Of a stretch of 64,000 nt of DNA, positions 25,811 to 35,551 are shown one piece after another. Source of the stretch: Acidobacterium sp. GTDB lineage: Bacteria; Acidobacteriota; Vicinamibacteria; Vicinamibacterales; UBA2999. A model generated the notes under the pieces. That model did no database searches, was not told the DNA's origin, and was given only the letters and a program-made list of their open reading frames with translations. Location of the stretch: the NCBI GenBank assembly GCA_002737365.1, contig NSIL01000002.1:1-64000 (forward strand), given 5' to 3'. Position numbers and translations under genes: made by a program. Within the stretch, counting starts at the first letter, position 1. Each line of letters opens with the position of its first letter.

Positions 25811-26370
25811 CCGCTGAAGAGATCCTTGCCGCGATCGCACCGGCTGTTCCCGGCGCGACGTTCGAGGCGCTGGCGTCGTCGGACTCGGCCATGACGCCGT
25901 CGCTGCTGGTGTCGGCGCCGCACATCGTGGCCGCCTGCCAGGCGTTGCAGGGACCTGGCCTCGAGTTCGTCGCCTTTTCCGACGTCACCGCCGTCGATTT
26001 TTATCCGAATCGCGATCCCAGATTCGACCTGGTCTATCACCTGGTCTCGCCGCATCGCCGCGCGCGTGTCCGCTTGAAGGTGCGCGTCAACCAGGACGTC
26101 GAGGTACCGACGTTGACCGCGTTGTTTCCGGGCGCGGGCTGGCCGGAACGCGAGCTCTACGACTTGTTCGGCATCGTCTTCACCGGCCACGCCGACCTGC
26201 GGCGCCTGATGATGCCCGACGATTGGGATGGACATCCGCTGCGCAAGGACTACCCGGTACAGCTCCGCAAGGACGCGCAGACCTACATGCCGCTGCAGAT
26301 TACGCAGGAAGAGTTCCAGGCAAACATGGAGCGCGATCGGTACCAGCGCACGACTGCCAAACCGAAATGA
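25807..26370 (+). CDS. nuoC: NADH-quinone oxidoreductase subunit C
   Basis: A 187-residue 30-kDa-type subunit. It ends with the family signature [21 protein letters not shown] and [15 protein letters not shown] start at the ATG at 25807 (ATGA overlap with nuoB) rather than at 25708 in the track, because the extension lies inside nuoB. C and D are separate here, unlike the fused NuoCD of enterobacteria. It is followed by gmhA, not nuoD. Confidence 0.94.
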
Positions 26371-26945
26371 CGAACGATGCTCGCACCGCACGGGCGGCGG
26401 CGACCCTGCGCGCGGCGGCGCAGGTGCACGAGCGGGCGGCACAGGACGTTGGCAGCCTGACCCGCGCGACCGGGGCCATCGTGACGGCGCTGCAGAATGG
26501 TCGGAAGGTCCTGGCGTTTGGCAACGGTGGCAGTGCGGCCGACGCCCAGCACTTCGTGGCGGAATTAGTCGGGCGGTACCTGGTTGAGCGCCGGGCGTGG
26601 CCGGCAATCGCGCTCTCGACCGATACCAGTATCCTGACCGCGCTTGGCAACGACTACGGGTTCGATCGGGTGTTTGCGCGGCAGGTCGCGGCGCACGGCC
26701 AGGCGGGGGACATTGCGCTGGCGATTACCACCAGCGGGAATTCGCCGAACGTGCTGCGCGCGCTCGAAGAAGCGAATCAGCGCGGGCTGGTGACCATGGC
26801 CCTGACGGGCCGGGGTGGCGAGGCCGGGCGAATCGCGGCGATTCACCTCGCGGTGGACGACGATCGAACGCCGAGAATTCAGGAAGTGCACATCACCATG
26901 TTGCACATCCTTTGCGAGCTGGTTGAGGAAGAGCTGAATGGCTGA
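26367..26945 (+). CDS. gmhA: Phosphoheptose (sedoheptulose-7-phosphate) isomerase inside the nuo operon
   Basis: A 192-residue SIS-domain enzyme converting sedoheptulose 7-phosphate to D-glycero-manno-heptose 7-phosphate, the first step of ADP-heptose synthesis for LPS core. Motifs: [50 protein letters not shown] and [15 protein letters not shown]. It is coupled on both sides, overlapping nuoC by 4 nt and nuoD by 8 nt, so it is a genuine operon member. The heptose kinase that uses its product is at 53437-54438. The track start 26223 lies in nuoC and is rejected. Confidence 0.92.
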   Translation: MTNDARTARAAATLRAAAQVHERAAQDVGSLTRATGAIVTALQNGRKVLAFGNGGSAADAQHFVAELVGRYLVERRAWPAIALSTDTSILTALGNDYGFDRVFARQVAAHGQAGDIALAITTSGNSPNVLRALEEANQRGLVTMALTGRGGEAGRIAAIHLAVDDDRTPRIQEVHITMLHILCELVEEELNG

Positions 26946-28125
26946 CGTACGCACCGAGACGATGACGGTCAACATGGGGCCGCAACACCCCAGCACGCAC
27001 GGCGTGCTGCGGCTGGTGCTGGAGCTCGATGGCGAGACCGTGGTGTCGGTGGCGCCGACCGTCGGCTACCTGCACACCGGCATCGAGAAGACCTGCGAGC
27101 AGAAGAAGTGGCAGCAGGTGATCCCGCTGGTCGAGCGGATGGATTATCTCGGCGCCCAGTCCAACAGCCTGGCGTTCTGCCTGTCGGTGGAAAAAATGCT
27201 CGGCATCGACGCCAAGATGCCCGCCCGCGTCAACGCGATTCGCGTGCTGGTCGCCGAGCTGCAGCGCATCAGCAGCCACCTGGTCTGGTTCGGCACGCAT
27301 GCCATGGAGATTGGCGCGATCACCGGCCTGCTCTATGCGCTGCGCGAGCGCGAAATCGTCATGAACCTGAACGAAATGCTCGGCGGCTTCAGGTTCTTTC
27401 CCAGCTACATCCGGGTGGGCGGCCTGAAAGAAGACATCCCGCGCGGCTACAAGGAAGCGGTCAAGGCGTTTCTTGATCGGCTGCCGGGCAAGCTCGATGA
27501 ATACGAAACGCTGATTACCAAGAACCCGATCTGGATGGACCGGACGCGCGGCGTCGGCGTGATCAGCTACGAGGATTGCTGCAAGTGGGGCCTCTACGGC
27601 CCGATTGCCCGCGCCGCCGGCGGCGACTACGACGTCCGTCGTGCCTTCCCGTACTGCGATTACGACACTTACGACTTCGACGTGATCGGCGCCTCGAACG
27701 GCGACGTCTACGATCGCTACCTGACCCGCGTCGCGGAAATGCGCGAGAGCGTCAAGATCTGCAACCAGGCGCTGGAGCGCATCTCGCCCGTTGGGGCGTG
27801 GGCGTGCGACGACAAGCAGGTCGTGCCGCCACCCAAGGACCAGGTCTACACGGAAATGGAAGCGCTGATTCAGCACTTCCTGATCTACTCGCAGGGCTTC
27901 AAGGTGCCGGCCGGCGACGCCTACGTGCCGGTTGAAGGCCCGCGCGGCGAACACGGCTGTTACGTGGTCTCGGACGGCACCAATCGTCCGTGGCGCGTGC
28001 ACATGCGCGCGCCGGGACTGTTTGCCTGCCAGGCCCTGCACAAGTTCGTCGTCGGAGGCATGATCGCGGACGTGATCGCCGTGATCGGATCGCTCGACGT
28101 CGTGATGGGAGACGTCGACCGATGA
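26938..28125 (+). CDS. nuoD: NADH-quinone oxidoreductase subunit D
   Basis: A 395-residue 49-kDa-type subunit forming the quinone cavity. Signatures: [49 protein letters not shown], and near the end [20 protein letters not shown] with [25 protein letters not shown]. The length is normal. The start overlaps gmhA by 8 nt and the stop overlaps the nuoEF start (ATGA). Confidence 0.95.
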   Translation: MADVRTETMTVNMGPQHPSTHGVLRLVLELDGETVVSVAPTVGYLHTGIEKTCEQKKWQQVIPLVERMDYLGAQSNSLAFCLSVEKMLGIDAKMPARVNAIRVLVAELQRISSHLVWFGTHAMEIGAITGLLYALREREIVMNLNEMLGGFRFFPSYIRVGGLKEDIPRGYKEAVKAFLDRLPGKLDEYETLITKNPIWMDRTRGVGVISYEDCCKWGLYGPIARAAGGDYDVRRAFPYCDYDTYDFDVIGASNGDVYDRYLTRVAEMRESVKICNQALERISPVGAWACDDKQVVPPPKDQVYTEMEALIQHFLIYSQGFKVPAGDAYVPVEGPRGEHGCYVVSDGTNRPWRVHMRAPGLFACQALHKFVVGGMIADVIAVIGSLDVVMGDVDR

Positions 28126-30086
28126 GCTTTCATCCCACGATGCCGTACGGCACTGAGGGCTGGCATCGCTCGATGCGGGCCACGCTGCCCGAGGGCCCCG
28201 AGTTCGTGTTCAGCGCGGCGGCTCGTGCGCTGTTCGAAGAGTTTGCGGCGCACTATGCGCCCGAGCATCGCAGGTCGGCGGTGCTGCACGCGCTGTATCT
28301 CGCACAAGAGCAGCAGGGCTACATCAGCAACAACGTCACCCGCCACGTCGCAGACGTGATTGGCTGCACCACCGCCGAAGTGGAAGACGTTGTCTCGTAC
28401 TACGTGATGTTCCACCGCAATCCGGTGGGCAAGTACGTGTTGCAGGTCTGCACCACGCTGTCGTGCGCCCTGGCCGGCGCCGAGCGGGTCGTCGAAGCGC
28501 TCGAACACAAGCTGGGCATCAAGGCCGGCGAGACCGATCCCACCGGCATGTTCACCATCCAGCAGATGGAATGCCTCGGTGCCTGCGATCGCGCGCCGGT
28601 GGTGATGGTCAACAACGACCATTGGCACGAGCACCTCGCTCCCGAGGCGTGCGGCGCCTTGGTCGACAAGATGAAGACCGACGGCCTCAAGGCGCTCGGT
28701 GGTTGCCACCTGGCGATTGAGGGCCGTCCCGAAAGCGAATGGCAGGGCAAGACCACGACGCCCGTGAAGCCGAAGGCCGTGCCCGACTACGAACCCGTGC
28801 TCACCAAGTACGCGTTCACGCCGGGCGGCGCGGAATTCGATCACTACGTCAAGCACCAGGCGGGCTACCAAGGGCTGAAGAAGGCCCTGGCCGTGACGCC
28901 AGATGCCGTCATTGAAGACGTCAAGAAGTCGGGCCTGCGCGGTCGCGGCGGCGCCGGCTTCCCGACCGGGCTCAAATGGCAGTTCGTCGACAAGAAATCG
29001 CCCAAGCCCAAGTTCATCGTCTGCAACGCCGACGAGAGCGAGCCGGGCACCTTCAAGGACCACCTGCTGATGGAGCGCAATCCCCATCTGCTGGTCGAAG
29101 GCTGCCTGATCGGCTGCTACGCGATTGGTTCGAAGGCGGCCTACATCTACATCCGCGGCGAGTTCTACCACCTGTTCCCGGCGATGCAGAAAGCGATCGA
29201 CGATGCCCGTCAGGCAGGATACGTCGGGAAGAACATCATGGGCACGGGCTTCGATTGCGAGGTCTACCTGCACCGGGGTGCCGGCGCCTATGAAGCCGGT
29301 GAAGAGACCGCGCTGCTCGAGTCGCTTGAAGGCAAGCGCGCGCAACCGCGCTTCAAGCCGCCGTTCCCGGCGGTCGAAGGTGCGTGGGGCTGCCCGACCG
29401 CGGTCAACAACGTCGAGACCCTGTGCAACGTGCCGCTGGTGATGACGCGTGGCGCGGAGTGGTTCGCGGCGCTTGGTCCCGAGAAGAACGGCGGCCCGAA
29501 GCTGTTCTGCGTGAGCGGCGCCGTCAAGCGCCCCGGCGTGTTCGAAGCGCCGATGAAGGTCACGCTGAAGGAACTGATCTACGACTACGCCGGTGGGCCG
29601 CTCGATGGCCACACGCTGAAGGCGGTGATCCCCGGCGGCTCATCGGTGCCGATCCTGCTGCCGGATCAAATCGACATTCCGGCGAGCTTTGACGATGTCC
29701 AGCGCGCGGGTTCGTTGCTCGGTTCGGCCGCCATCATGGTGCTCGATGACACCACCGACATGGTGTGGCTGGCCGATAACCTGCTGCACTTCTATCGCCA
29801 CGAGTCGTGCGGCAAGTGCACGCCCTGCCGCGAAGGCACCGACTGGCTCTATCGCATCCTGCATCGCATGATGAACGGCGAGGCCACCGAGAAGGACATC
29901 GCCCTGCTCGGCAGCGTCGCCAACCAGATCAACGGCAAGACGCTGTGCGCCTTCGGCGACGCCGCGGCGACCCCGGTGCTGACCACGCTCAAGTTGTTCC
30001 AGCCCGAGTTCGAGGCCTACGTGAAGGGCACCCAGCCCAAGCCGGCGGCGTATCGCGCGGCGAGCAAGCCCGTAGGGACGCACTAA
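28122..30086 (+). CDS. nuoEF: NADH-quinone oxidoreductase NuoE-NuoF fusion
   Basis: A 654-residue protein. Residues about 30-180 are NuoE with its 2Fe-2S ligands in CTTLSC and CLGAC. A linker (about 190-225) leads to NuoF, with the FMN/NADH-binding RGRGGAGFPTGLKW, CNADESEPGTFKD, GAGAYEAGEETAL, and the 4Fe-4S ligands ESCGKCTPCREG plus the later CAFGDAA. It oxidises NADH and passes electrons onward. E and F are usually separate genes. The track start 27990 lies within nuoD; the ATG at 28122 with its ATGA overlap is used. Its usual partner gene nuoG does not follow. Confidence 0.93.
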   Translation: MSFHPTMPYGTEGWHRSMRATLPEGPEFVFSAAARALFEEFAAHYAPEHRRSAVLHALYLAQEQQGYISNNVTRHVADVIGCTTAEVEDVVSYYVMFHRNPVGKYVLQVCTTLSCALAGAERVVEALEHKLGIKAGETDPTGMFTIQQMECLGACDRAPVVMVNNDHWHEHLAPEACGALVDKMKTDGLKALGGCHLAIEGRPESEWQGKTTTPVKPKAVPDYEPVLTKYAFTPGGAEFDHYVKHQAGYQGLKKALAVTPDAVIEDVKKSGLRGRGGAGFPTGLKWQFVDKKSPKPKFIVCNADESEPGTFKDHLLMERNPHLLVEGCLIGCYAIGSKAAYIYIRGEFYHLFPAMQKAIDDARQAGYVGKNIMGTGFDCEVYLHRGAGAYEAGEETALLESLEGKRAQPRFKPPFPAVEGAWGCPTAVNNVETLCNVPLVMTRGAEWFAALGPEKNGGPKLFCVSGAVKRPGVFEAPMKVTLKELIYDYAGGPLDGHTLKAVIPGGSSVPILLPDQIDIPASFDDVQRAGSLLGSAAIMVLDDTTDMVWLADNLLHFYRHESCGKCTPCREGTDWLYRILHRMMNGEATEKDIALLGSVANQINGKTLCAFGDAAATPVLTTLKLFQPEFEAYVKGTQPKPAAYRAASKPVGTH

Positions 30087-30087
30087 C

Positions 30088-31137
30088 GTGGCTGAGATCA
30101 TCGCCTGGGTCACGTCGCCAGAGTTCATCGTCTACGCCAGCATTGTCGGCGTGGTCTTTGGGGGCCTGCAGATTTCAGCGGCGGTCATGGTCTACGCTGA
30201 GCGCAAGGTCGCGGCGTTCATGCAGCAGCGCCTCGGTCCGATGCGGGTCGGTCCCTATGGCCTGCTCCAGCCGGTCGCTGACATCCTGAAGCTGTTCTTC
30301 AAGGAGGAATTGCGGCCCAAGGCGGCGGATGCCTTCCTGTTCACGCTGGCGCCCATCATCTCGGTCGCCACCGCCTATGTGGCCTTTGCGCCCGTGCCGT
30401 TCGGCGCGCCGACGACGCTGTTTGGATTGCTGGACGAGCCGATGGCGTTGCAGGTGTCCGACGTCAACGTCGCGGTGCTGGTGATCTTCGCCGTCGCCTC
30501 GATGGGCGTCTACGGCATCGTGCTGGCCGGCTGGGCGAGCAACTCCAAATACTCGCTGCTGGGCGGCCTGCGCAGCTCGGCGCAGATGATCAGCTACGAG
30601 CTGGCCTACGGCATGTCGCTGGCGACTGTCGTGATGTTTTCCGGCTCGATGTCGCTGCGCGAGATCGTGGATCTGCAGCAGGGCTACTGGTTCGGCGTGA
30701 TCCCGAAGTGGTATATCTTCATTCAGCCGATCGCGTTCTTCGTGTTCGCGTGCGCGGGCATTGCCGAAACCAACCGCGCGCCGTTCGACTTCCCTGAAGC
30801 CGAGCAGGAACTGGTGGCCGGGTATCACACCGAATACAGCTCGATGCGCTTCGCGATGTTCTTCATGGCGGAATACATCAACATGGTCACGGTGTCGGCG
30901 GTCGCGGTGAACCTGTTCTTGGGCGGCTGGCACGGCCCGTTCATCCCACCCGAATATGGCTGGCTCTGGTTCTTGATCAAGCTGGCGTTCCTCTTGTTCT
31001 GCTACCTCTGGCTGCGGTGGACACTCCCGCGCTTCCGGTACGACCAACTGATGTCGTTTGGATGGAAGGTGCTGCTGCCAGTGGCGACGGTCAACCTGCT
31101 TCTCACAGCCGCGGGGGTGCTCTACTTTGGGCTCTGA
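30088..31137 (+). CDS. nuoH: NADH-quinone oxidoreductase subunit H
   Basis: A 349-residue membrane subunit linking the quinone site to the proton pumps. Signatures are AERKVAAFMQQRLGPMRVGP near the start and ETNRAPFDFPEAEQELVAGYHTEY, in shorter form NRAPFDFPEAEQEL, in the middle, with about eight membrane segments. It starts with GTG one base after the nuoEF stop, so nuoG is truly absent between them. Its end overlaps nuoJ by 11 nt, so nuoI is absent too. Confidence 0.95.
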   Translation: MAEIIAWVTSPEFIVYASIVGVVFGGLQISAAVMVYAERKVAAFMQQRLGPMRVGPYGLLQPVADILKLFFKEELRPKAADAFLFTLAPIISVATAYVAFAPVPFGAPTTLFGLLDEPMALQVSDVNVAVLVIFAVASMGVYGIVLAGWASNSKYSLLGGLRSSAQMISYELAYGMSLATVVMFSGSMSLREIVDLQQGYWFGVIPKWYIFIQPIAFFVFACAGIAETNRAPFDFPEAEQELVAGYHTEYSSMRFAMFFMAEYINMVTVSAVAVNLFLGGWHGPFIPPEYGWLWFLIKLAFLLFCYLWLRWTLPRFRYDQLMSFGWKVLLPVATVNLLLTAAGVLYFGL

Positions 31138-31654
31138 CGCGTTGCTCTTTTACATTTTCGCCGGCGCTGCGGTGCTCGGGGCCTTGCTGGTCGTCACCCA
31201 GAAGAACCCGGTCTACAGCGTGCTGGCCCTGATTGCCTCGTTCTTCGGGCTGTCGGGTCTGTACGTGCTGCTCGAGGCGCCGTTTGTGGCCGTCGTGCAA
31301 ATCATCATCTACGCTGGCGCCATCATGGTGCTGTTCCTGTTCACGGTCATGCTGCTGAACGTGCCGCGTGAAGACGCGGCGGAATGGGACCGCGCACATC
31401 CGCTCTATCGCCCCATGGCGGTCCGCATCGGCGGCGCGCTGGCCATTCTGCTGGCGCTGGAACTGGGGTGGGCGCTGTCGCGCACGGCGGGCCTGGGCGG
31501 GGGAGTGGCGGACGAGCATCCGGCCGTATCGAGCGTCGCCGAGTTGGGCCGCGTGTTGTTCACCGATTATATGTTCGCGTTTGAAGTGACGTCGATCCTG
31601 ATCATCGTGGCGATGGTCGGGGCGGTCGTCCTCGCAAAGAAGCGAGAGGAGTGA
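31127..31654 (+). CDS. nuoJ: NADH-quinone oxidoreductase subunit J
   Basis: About 175 residues with five membrane segments. Signatures: NPVYSVLALIASFFGLSGLYVLL and VQIIIYAGAIMVLFLFTVMLLN. The track start (31058) lies deep in nuoH; a TTG at 31127 overlapping the nuoH stop gives the normal N-terminus GSDALLFYIFAG. The C-terminal AFEVTSILIIVAMVGAVVLAK is the last helix. Confidence 0.92.
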   Translation: MGSDALLFYIFAGAAVLGALLVVTQKNPVYSVLALIASFFGLSGLYVLLEAPFVAVVQIIIYAGAIMVLFLFTVMLLNVPREDAAEWDRAHPLYRPMAVRIGGALAILLALELGWALSRTAGLGGGVADEHPAVSSVAELGRVLFTDYMFAFEVTSILIIVAMVGAVVLAKKREE

Positions 31655-31656
31655 CC

Positions 31657-31956
31657 ATGAGTATTGGCCACTATCTCGTGCTGTCGGGTGTGTTGTTCTC
31701 GATTGGCGCGGCCGGCGTGTTCCTGCGCAAGAACCTGATCACGTTGCTGCTGTCCGTGGAAATCATGCTGAACGCCGTCAACCTGGCGTTTGTCGCATTC
31801 GGCCGGCAGTTCGGCACGGTCGACGGCCAGATCATCACGTTCTTCGTGATGACGGTGGCTGCCGCCGAAGCCGCCGTGGGCCTGGCGCTCGTGATTGGCT
31901 TGTTCCGCCACCGCGAATCGCTCAACCCCGAAGCCTTCACGTCGCTCAAATGGTGA
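31657..31956 (+). CDS. nuoK: NADH-quinone oxidoreductase subunit K
   Basis: A 99-residue MrpC-like subunit with three membrane helices. The conserved glutamates are in LLLSVEIMLNAVNLAFVAF and TVAAAEAAVGLAL. The ATG at 31657 is preferred, though a GTG at 31651 overlaps the nuoJ stop and is possible. Confidence 0.94.
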   Translation: MSIGHYLVLSGVLFSIGAAGVFLRKNLITLLLSVEIMLNAVNLAFVAFGRQFGTVDGQIITFFVMTVAAAEAAVGLALVIGLFRHRESLNPEAFTSLKW

Positions 31957-31960
31957 CCCG

Positions 31961-33982
31961 GTGCTAGCCCTTATTCCCCTGCTTCCGTTCGCCGGCTTCC
32001 TCGTCAACGCGACGATGGGGCGTCGGCTGCCCAAGGCGGTGACCGGCGGCCTCGCCTCGGCCGTCATGGTGCTGTCGTTCCTGCTTGCCGTGATGCAGGT
32101 GTGGTCGCTCGCGGCCATGCCGCCCGAATCGCGGCAGATTAACCAGACGCTGTTTACCTGGATCACCGCCGGCGACTTCTCGCTGGACCTGGCCCTGCGC
32201 CTCGACGCGCTGTCGGCCGTGATGATCCTGGTCATCACCGGCATCGGCTCGCTGATTCACATCTACTCGACTGCGTACATGCACGAGGAGACGGACGAAG
32301 CGTTCGGCCGGTTCTTCTCGTACCTGAACCTGTTCTGCTTCTTCATGCTGATGCTGGTGCTCGGCTCGAACGTCTTGGTGATGTTCGTCGGCTGGGAGGG
32401 CGTCGGCCTGTGTTCGTATCTGCTGATTGGCTTCTATTACGAAAAGAAGTCGGCCTCGGACGCGGCCAAGAAGGCGTTTGTCGTCAACCGCATCGGTGAC
32501 TTCGCGTTCCTCCTGGCTACGCTGCTGCTGGTCGTCACCTTCAACTCGCTCGACTTCACCACCATCGCGCTGGCGGCGAAGGAGATGCCGGTCGAAGTGA
32601 CCTTCGGCACCATCTCCCTGATTACGCTGCTGATGTTCATCGGCGCGACCGGTAAGTCGGCGCAGATTCCGCTCTATGTCTGGCTGCCTGACGCGATGGA
32701 AGGCCCGACCCCGGTCTCGGCCCTGATCCACGCCGCCACCATGGTGACCGCCGGCGTCTATATGATCGGCCGCAATGCGGTGCTGTTCGAGCACGCGCCG
32801 ATCACGCTGCAGATTGTCGCGGTCGTCGGCGCCGCCACCGCGCTCTTGGCCGGCACCATCGGCCTGGTGCAGAACGACATCAAGCGCGTGCTCGCGTATT
32901 CGACCGTGTCACAGCTGGGCTACATGTTCCTAGCCATGGGCATGGGCGCGTTCGGCGCCGGCATCTTCCACTTGATGACCCACGCCTTCTTCAAGGCCTG
33001 CCTGTTCCTCGGCTCGGGCGCGGTGATTCACGCGCTGCACGGCGAGCAGGACATCCGCAAGATGGGTGGCCTGAAGAAGCACATCCCGATTACCTACTGG
33101 ACGTTCGTGATCGCGGCGGTGGCCATCGCCGGTGTCCCCGGGCTGGCCGGCTTCTTCTCGAAGGACGAAATTCTGTTCGAGACGTTCCTCCACGGGCATC
33201 AGATCCTGTGGGGTGTCGGCGTACTGACGTCACTGCTGACGGCGACCTACATGTTCCGCCTGGTGCACCTGACATTCCACGGCGAAGAGCGCTTCGGCGC
33301 CGCCGCCGCGCACGGCCACGATGCGCACGGCCACGCGCACCAGCCCCACCCGTCCCACTTGCACGACGCGCCCGCGCCCATGGCGTTCGCGCTGATCGTG
33401 CTGGCCATTGGCTCGGTCCTGGCCGGCTACGTCGGCGTGCCGCACGCGCTTGGCGGCCACAATAACCTGGGGGCGTGGCTCGAGCCGGCGTTCCAGGCGA
33501 CCAACTGCGGCCAGCCGGTCACGACCGGCGAGCTGGCCGGCATTGCCCTCGAGGATTGCCTCCCCGGCGAGGAAGCCGGCGCCGAGGACCACGCCGCGCT
33601 TGAGTTGTCGCTGATGGCGGTGTCGTCGCTCGTCGCTTTCGCGGGCATCGGGCTGGCGACCTTGCTGTGGCTGAAGCGCAAGGACATTCCGGCGCAGATG
33701 GCGACGCAGTTCTCCGGCGTGCACCAACTGCTTCTGAACAAGTACTACGTGGACGAGGTCTACGACGCGATCATCGTGCAACCGATCAAGGTGGTGTCGC
33801 AGGAAGGCCTGTGGCGCGGCTTTGACGTAAAGATCGTCGACGGCGCGGTCAACGGCGCAGGCTACTTTGTGAGCGGCGTCAGCATTATCCTTCGGTTGCT
33901 GCAGAACGGGTCGGTCAAGACCTATGCGGCAGCCATTTTCGCAGGCGCGGTTACGATCCTCGCCTACTACTTCTGGAGATAG
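31961..33982 (+). CDS. nuoL: NADH-quinone oxidoreductase subunit L
   Basis: A 673-residue antiporter-like proton-pumping subunit. I start at the GTG at 31961, 4 nt after the nuoK stop; the track start is inside nuoK. Signatures: GWEGVGLCSYLLIGFYY, LPDAMEGPTPVSALIHAATMV, KRVLAYSTVSQLGYMFLAMG and the downstream His/Lys helices. A His-rich loop (HGHDAHGHAHQPHPSHLH) lies near residue 450, and two cysteines lie in a later loop. The C-terminal part contains the lateral-helix region ending VTILAYYFWR. Confidence 0.94.
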   Translation: MLALIPLLPFAGFLVNATMGRRLPKAVTGGLASAVMVLSFLLAVMQVWSLAAMPPESRQINQTLFTWITAGDFSLDLALRLDALSAVMILVITGIGSLIHIYSTAYMHEETDEAFGRFFSYLNLFCFFMLMLVLGSNVLVMFVGWEGVGLCSYLLIGFYYEKKSASDAAKKAFVVNRIGDFAFLLATLLLVVTFNSLDFTTIALAAKEMPVEVTFGTISLITLLMFIGATGKSAQIPLYVWLPDAMEGPTPVSALIHAATMVTAGVYMIGRNAVLFEHAPITLQIVAVVGAATALLAGTIGLVQNDIKRVLAYSTVSQLGYMFLAMGMGAFGAGIFHLMTHAFFKACLFLGSGAVIHALHGEQDIRKMGGLKKHIPITYWTFVIAAVAIAGVPGLAGFFSKDEILFETFLHGHQILWGVGVLTSLLTATYMFRLVHLTFHGEERFGAAAAHGHDAHGHAHQPHPSHLHDAPAPMAFALIVLAIGSVLAGYVGVPHALGGHNNLGAWLEPAFQATNCGQPVTTGELAGIALEDCLPGEEAGAEDHAALELSLMAVSSLVAFAGIGLATLLWLKRKDIPAQMATQFSGVHQLLLNKYYVDEVYDAIIVQPIKVVSQEGLWRGFDVKIVDGAVNGAGYFVSGVSIILRLLQNGSVKTYAAAIFAGAVTILAYYFWR

Positions 33983-33988
33983 CGCGAC

Positions 33989-35551
33989 GTGAACGGGTTG
34001 CCCCTACTCTCCATCGCCATCCTGCTGCCCATCATCGGGTCGGTCCTGCTGCTGTTGGTCCCGAACCGTGATGGTTCGAAAGACGGCCTGGTCCGCAACC
34101 TCACCCTGGCCATTTCGCTGGTGACCTTCGGCGTCACGCTGATGCTGTGGGCCGGCTTCGACCCCTCGGCCGGCGCGCCGGCGTTCCAGTTTGTCGAACG
34201 TCACGCCTGGATCCCGGCCTTCGGCATCGACTACTACGTCGGCATCGACGGCCTCAGCCTGATGCTGCTGGTGCTAACCGGCTTCCTGACTCCGCTGGCG
34301 CTACTCACCTCGTGGGAAAGTGTCGAGAAGCACGTCAAGGAATTCTCGATCTTCATGCTGGTGCTGGAAGCGTCGATGCTGGGCGTGTTCAGCGCGCTCG
34401 ATATTTTTCTCTTCTACATTTTCTGGGACTTCGTCTTGATCCCGATGTATTTCCTGATCGGCATCTGGGGCTACGACCAGCGCATTTACGCGGCGGTCAA
34501 GTTCATCCTCTACACCATGGCCGGCAGCGTGCTGATGCTGGTGGCGATCATCGGGCTGTCGTGGGTGCACCAGTCGGTCACCGGCGAATACAGCTTCGAT
34601 CTGCTCAAGCTGTATGAGCTGCAGATTCCGGCCGGCACGCAGTACTGGATGTTCCTGGCGTTCACGCTGGCGTTCATCATCAAGGTGCCGCTGTTTCCGT
34701 TCCACACCTGGCTGCCCGACGCGCACGTGCAGGCGCCGACGCCCGGTTCGGTGATCCTGGCCGGCGTGATGCTGAAGATGGGCGGCTACGGCTTGATTCG
34801 CTTCGCCTTCCCGTTGTTCCCGGAAGCCGCGCTCTACTTCGCGCCGCTGCTGGCCACGCTGTCGGTGATCGCCATCGTCTATGGCGCGCTGGTGGCGATG
34901 GTGCAGCCCGACATGAAGAAGCTGGTGGCTTACTCATCGGTCAGCCACATGGGCTTCGTGGTGCTTGGCATCGCGGCGTTCAACATGCAGGGCCTGCAGG
35001 GCGCGTCGTACCAGATGCTGGCGCACGGCGTCAGCACCGGCGGCCTGTTCTGTATCGTCGGCATGCTGTCGGATCGCCGGCACACCCGGCAGATCAGCGA
35101 GTTTGGCGGCCTCAAGACGGTGATGCCGCGGCTGACGGCGGTGATGCTGATTCTCACGCTGTCCTCGATTGGCCTTCCCGGCATGAACGGCTTCATCGGC
35201 GAGTTCCTGATCATGCTCGGCGCCTTCAAGTGGGACCCGCGCTTCGTCGTGGTGGCCGCCTTGGGCGTGATTCTTTCGGCGGTCTACATGCTGTGGCTGT
35301 TCCAGCGGGTGTTCTACGGGAAGATCACCAACAGTCATAACGCCGATCTCAAGGACCTGTCGTTCCGTGAGTGGGCGATTATCGGCCCGCTGGCCGCGGT
35401 GTCGATCGGTATGGGCGTGGTGCCGAACCTGTTCCTGAAACCCATGGAACCGGCGATTCAACGTCTTGTGGACCGCGTGCAGGCTCACCAGCCGCTCGTG
35501 GTGGAGAAGCCGGCGGCGACGTCGGCCATCGTTGCAGAGGTGGCCCGATGA
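33989..35551 (+). CDS. nuoM: NADH-quinone oxidoreductase subunit M
   Basis: A 520-residue antiporter-like pumping subunit with about 14 membrane segments. Signatures: YYVGIDGLSLMLLVLTGF, FYIFWDFVLIPMYFLIGIWG, HTWLPDAHVQAPTPGSVILAG and KKLVAYSSVSHMGFVVLGI. GTG start 6 nt after nuoL; the stop overlaps the nuoN ATG (ATGA). Confidence 0.95.
   Translation: MNGLPLLSIAILLPIIGSVLLLLVPNRDGSKDGLVRNLTLAISLVTFGVTLMLWAGFDPSAGAPAFQFVERHAWIPAFGIDYYVGIDGLSLMLLVLTGFLTPLALLTSWESVEKHVKEFSIFMLVLEASMLGVFSALDIFLFYIFWDFVLIPMYFLIGIWGYDQRIYAAVKFILYTMAGSVLMLVAIIGLSWVHQSVTGEYSFDLLKLYELQIPAGTQYWMFLAFTLAFIIKVPLFPFHTWLPDAHVQAPTPGSVILAGVMLKMGGYGLIRFAFPLFPEAALYFAPLLATLSVIAIVYGALVAMVQPDMKKLVAYSSVSHMGFVVLGIAAFNMQGLQGASYQMLAHGVSTGGLFCIVGMLSDRRHTRQISEFGGLKTVMPRLTAVMLILTLSSIGLPGMNGFIGEFLIMLGAFKWDPRFVVVAALGVILSAVYMLWLFQRVFYGKITNSHNADLKDLSFREWAIIGPLAAVSIGMGVVPNLFLKPMEPAIQRLVDRVQAHQPLVVEKPAATSAIVAEVAR

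Noticed and set aside
27990-28121. N-terminal extension of NuoEF in the ORF track
   Set aside because: It lies in the nuoD 3' end and is Arg-rich nonsense; the ATG at 28122 gives the family start region and operon-style overlap.
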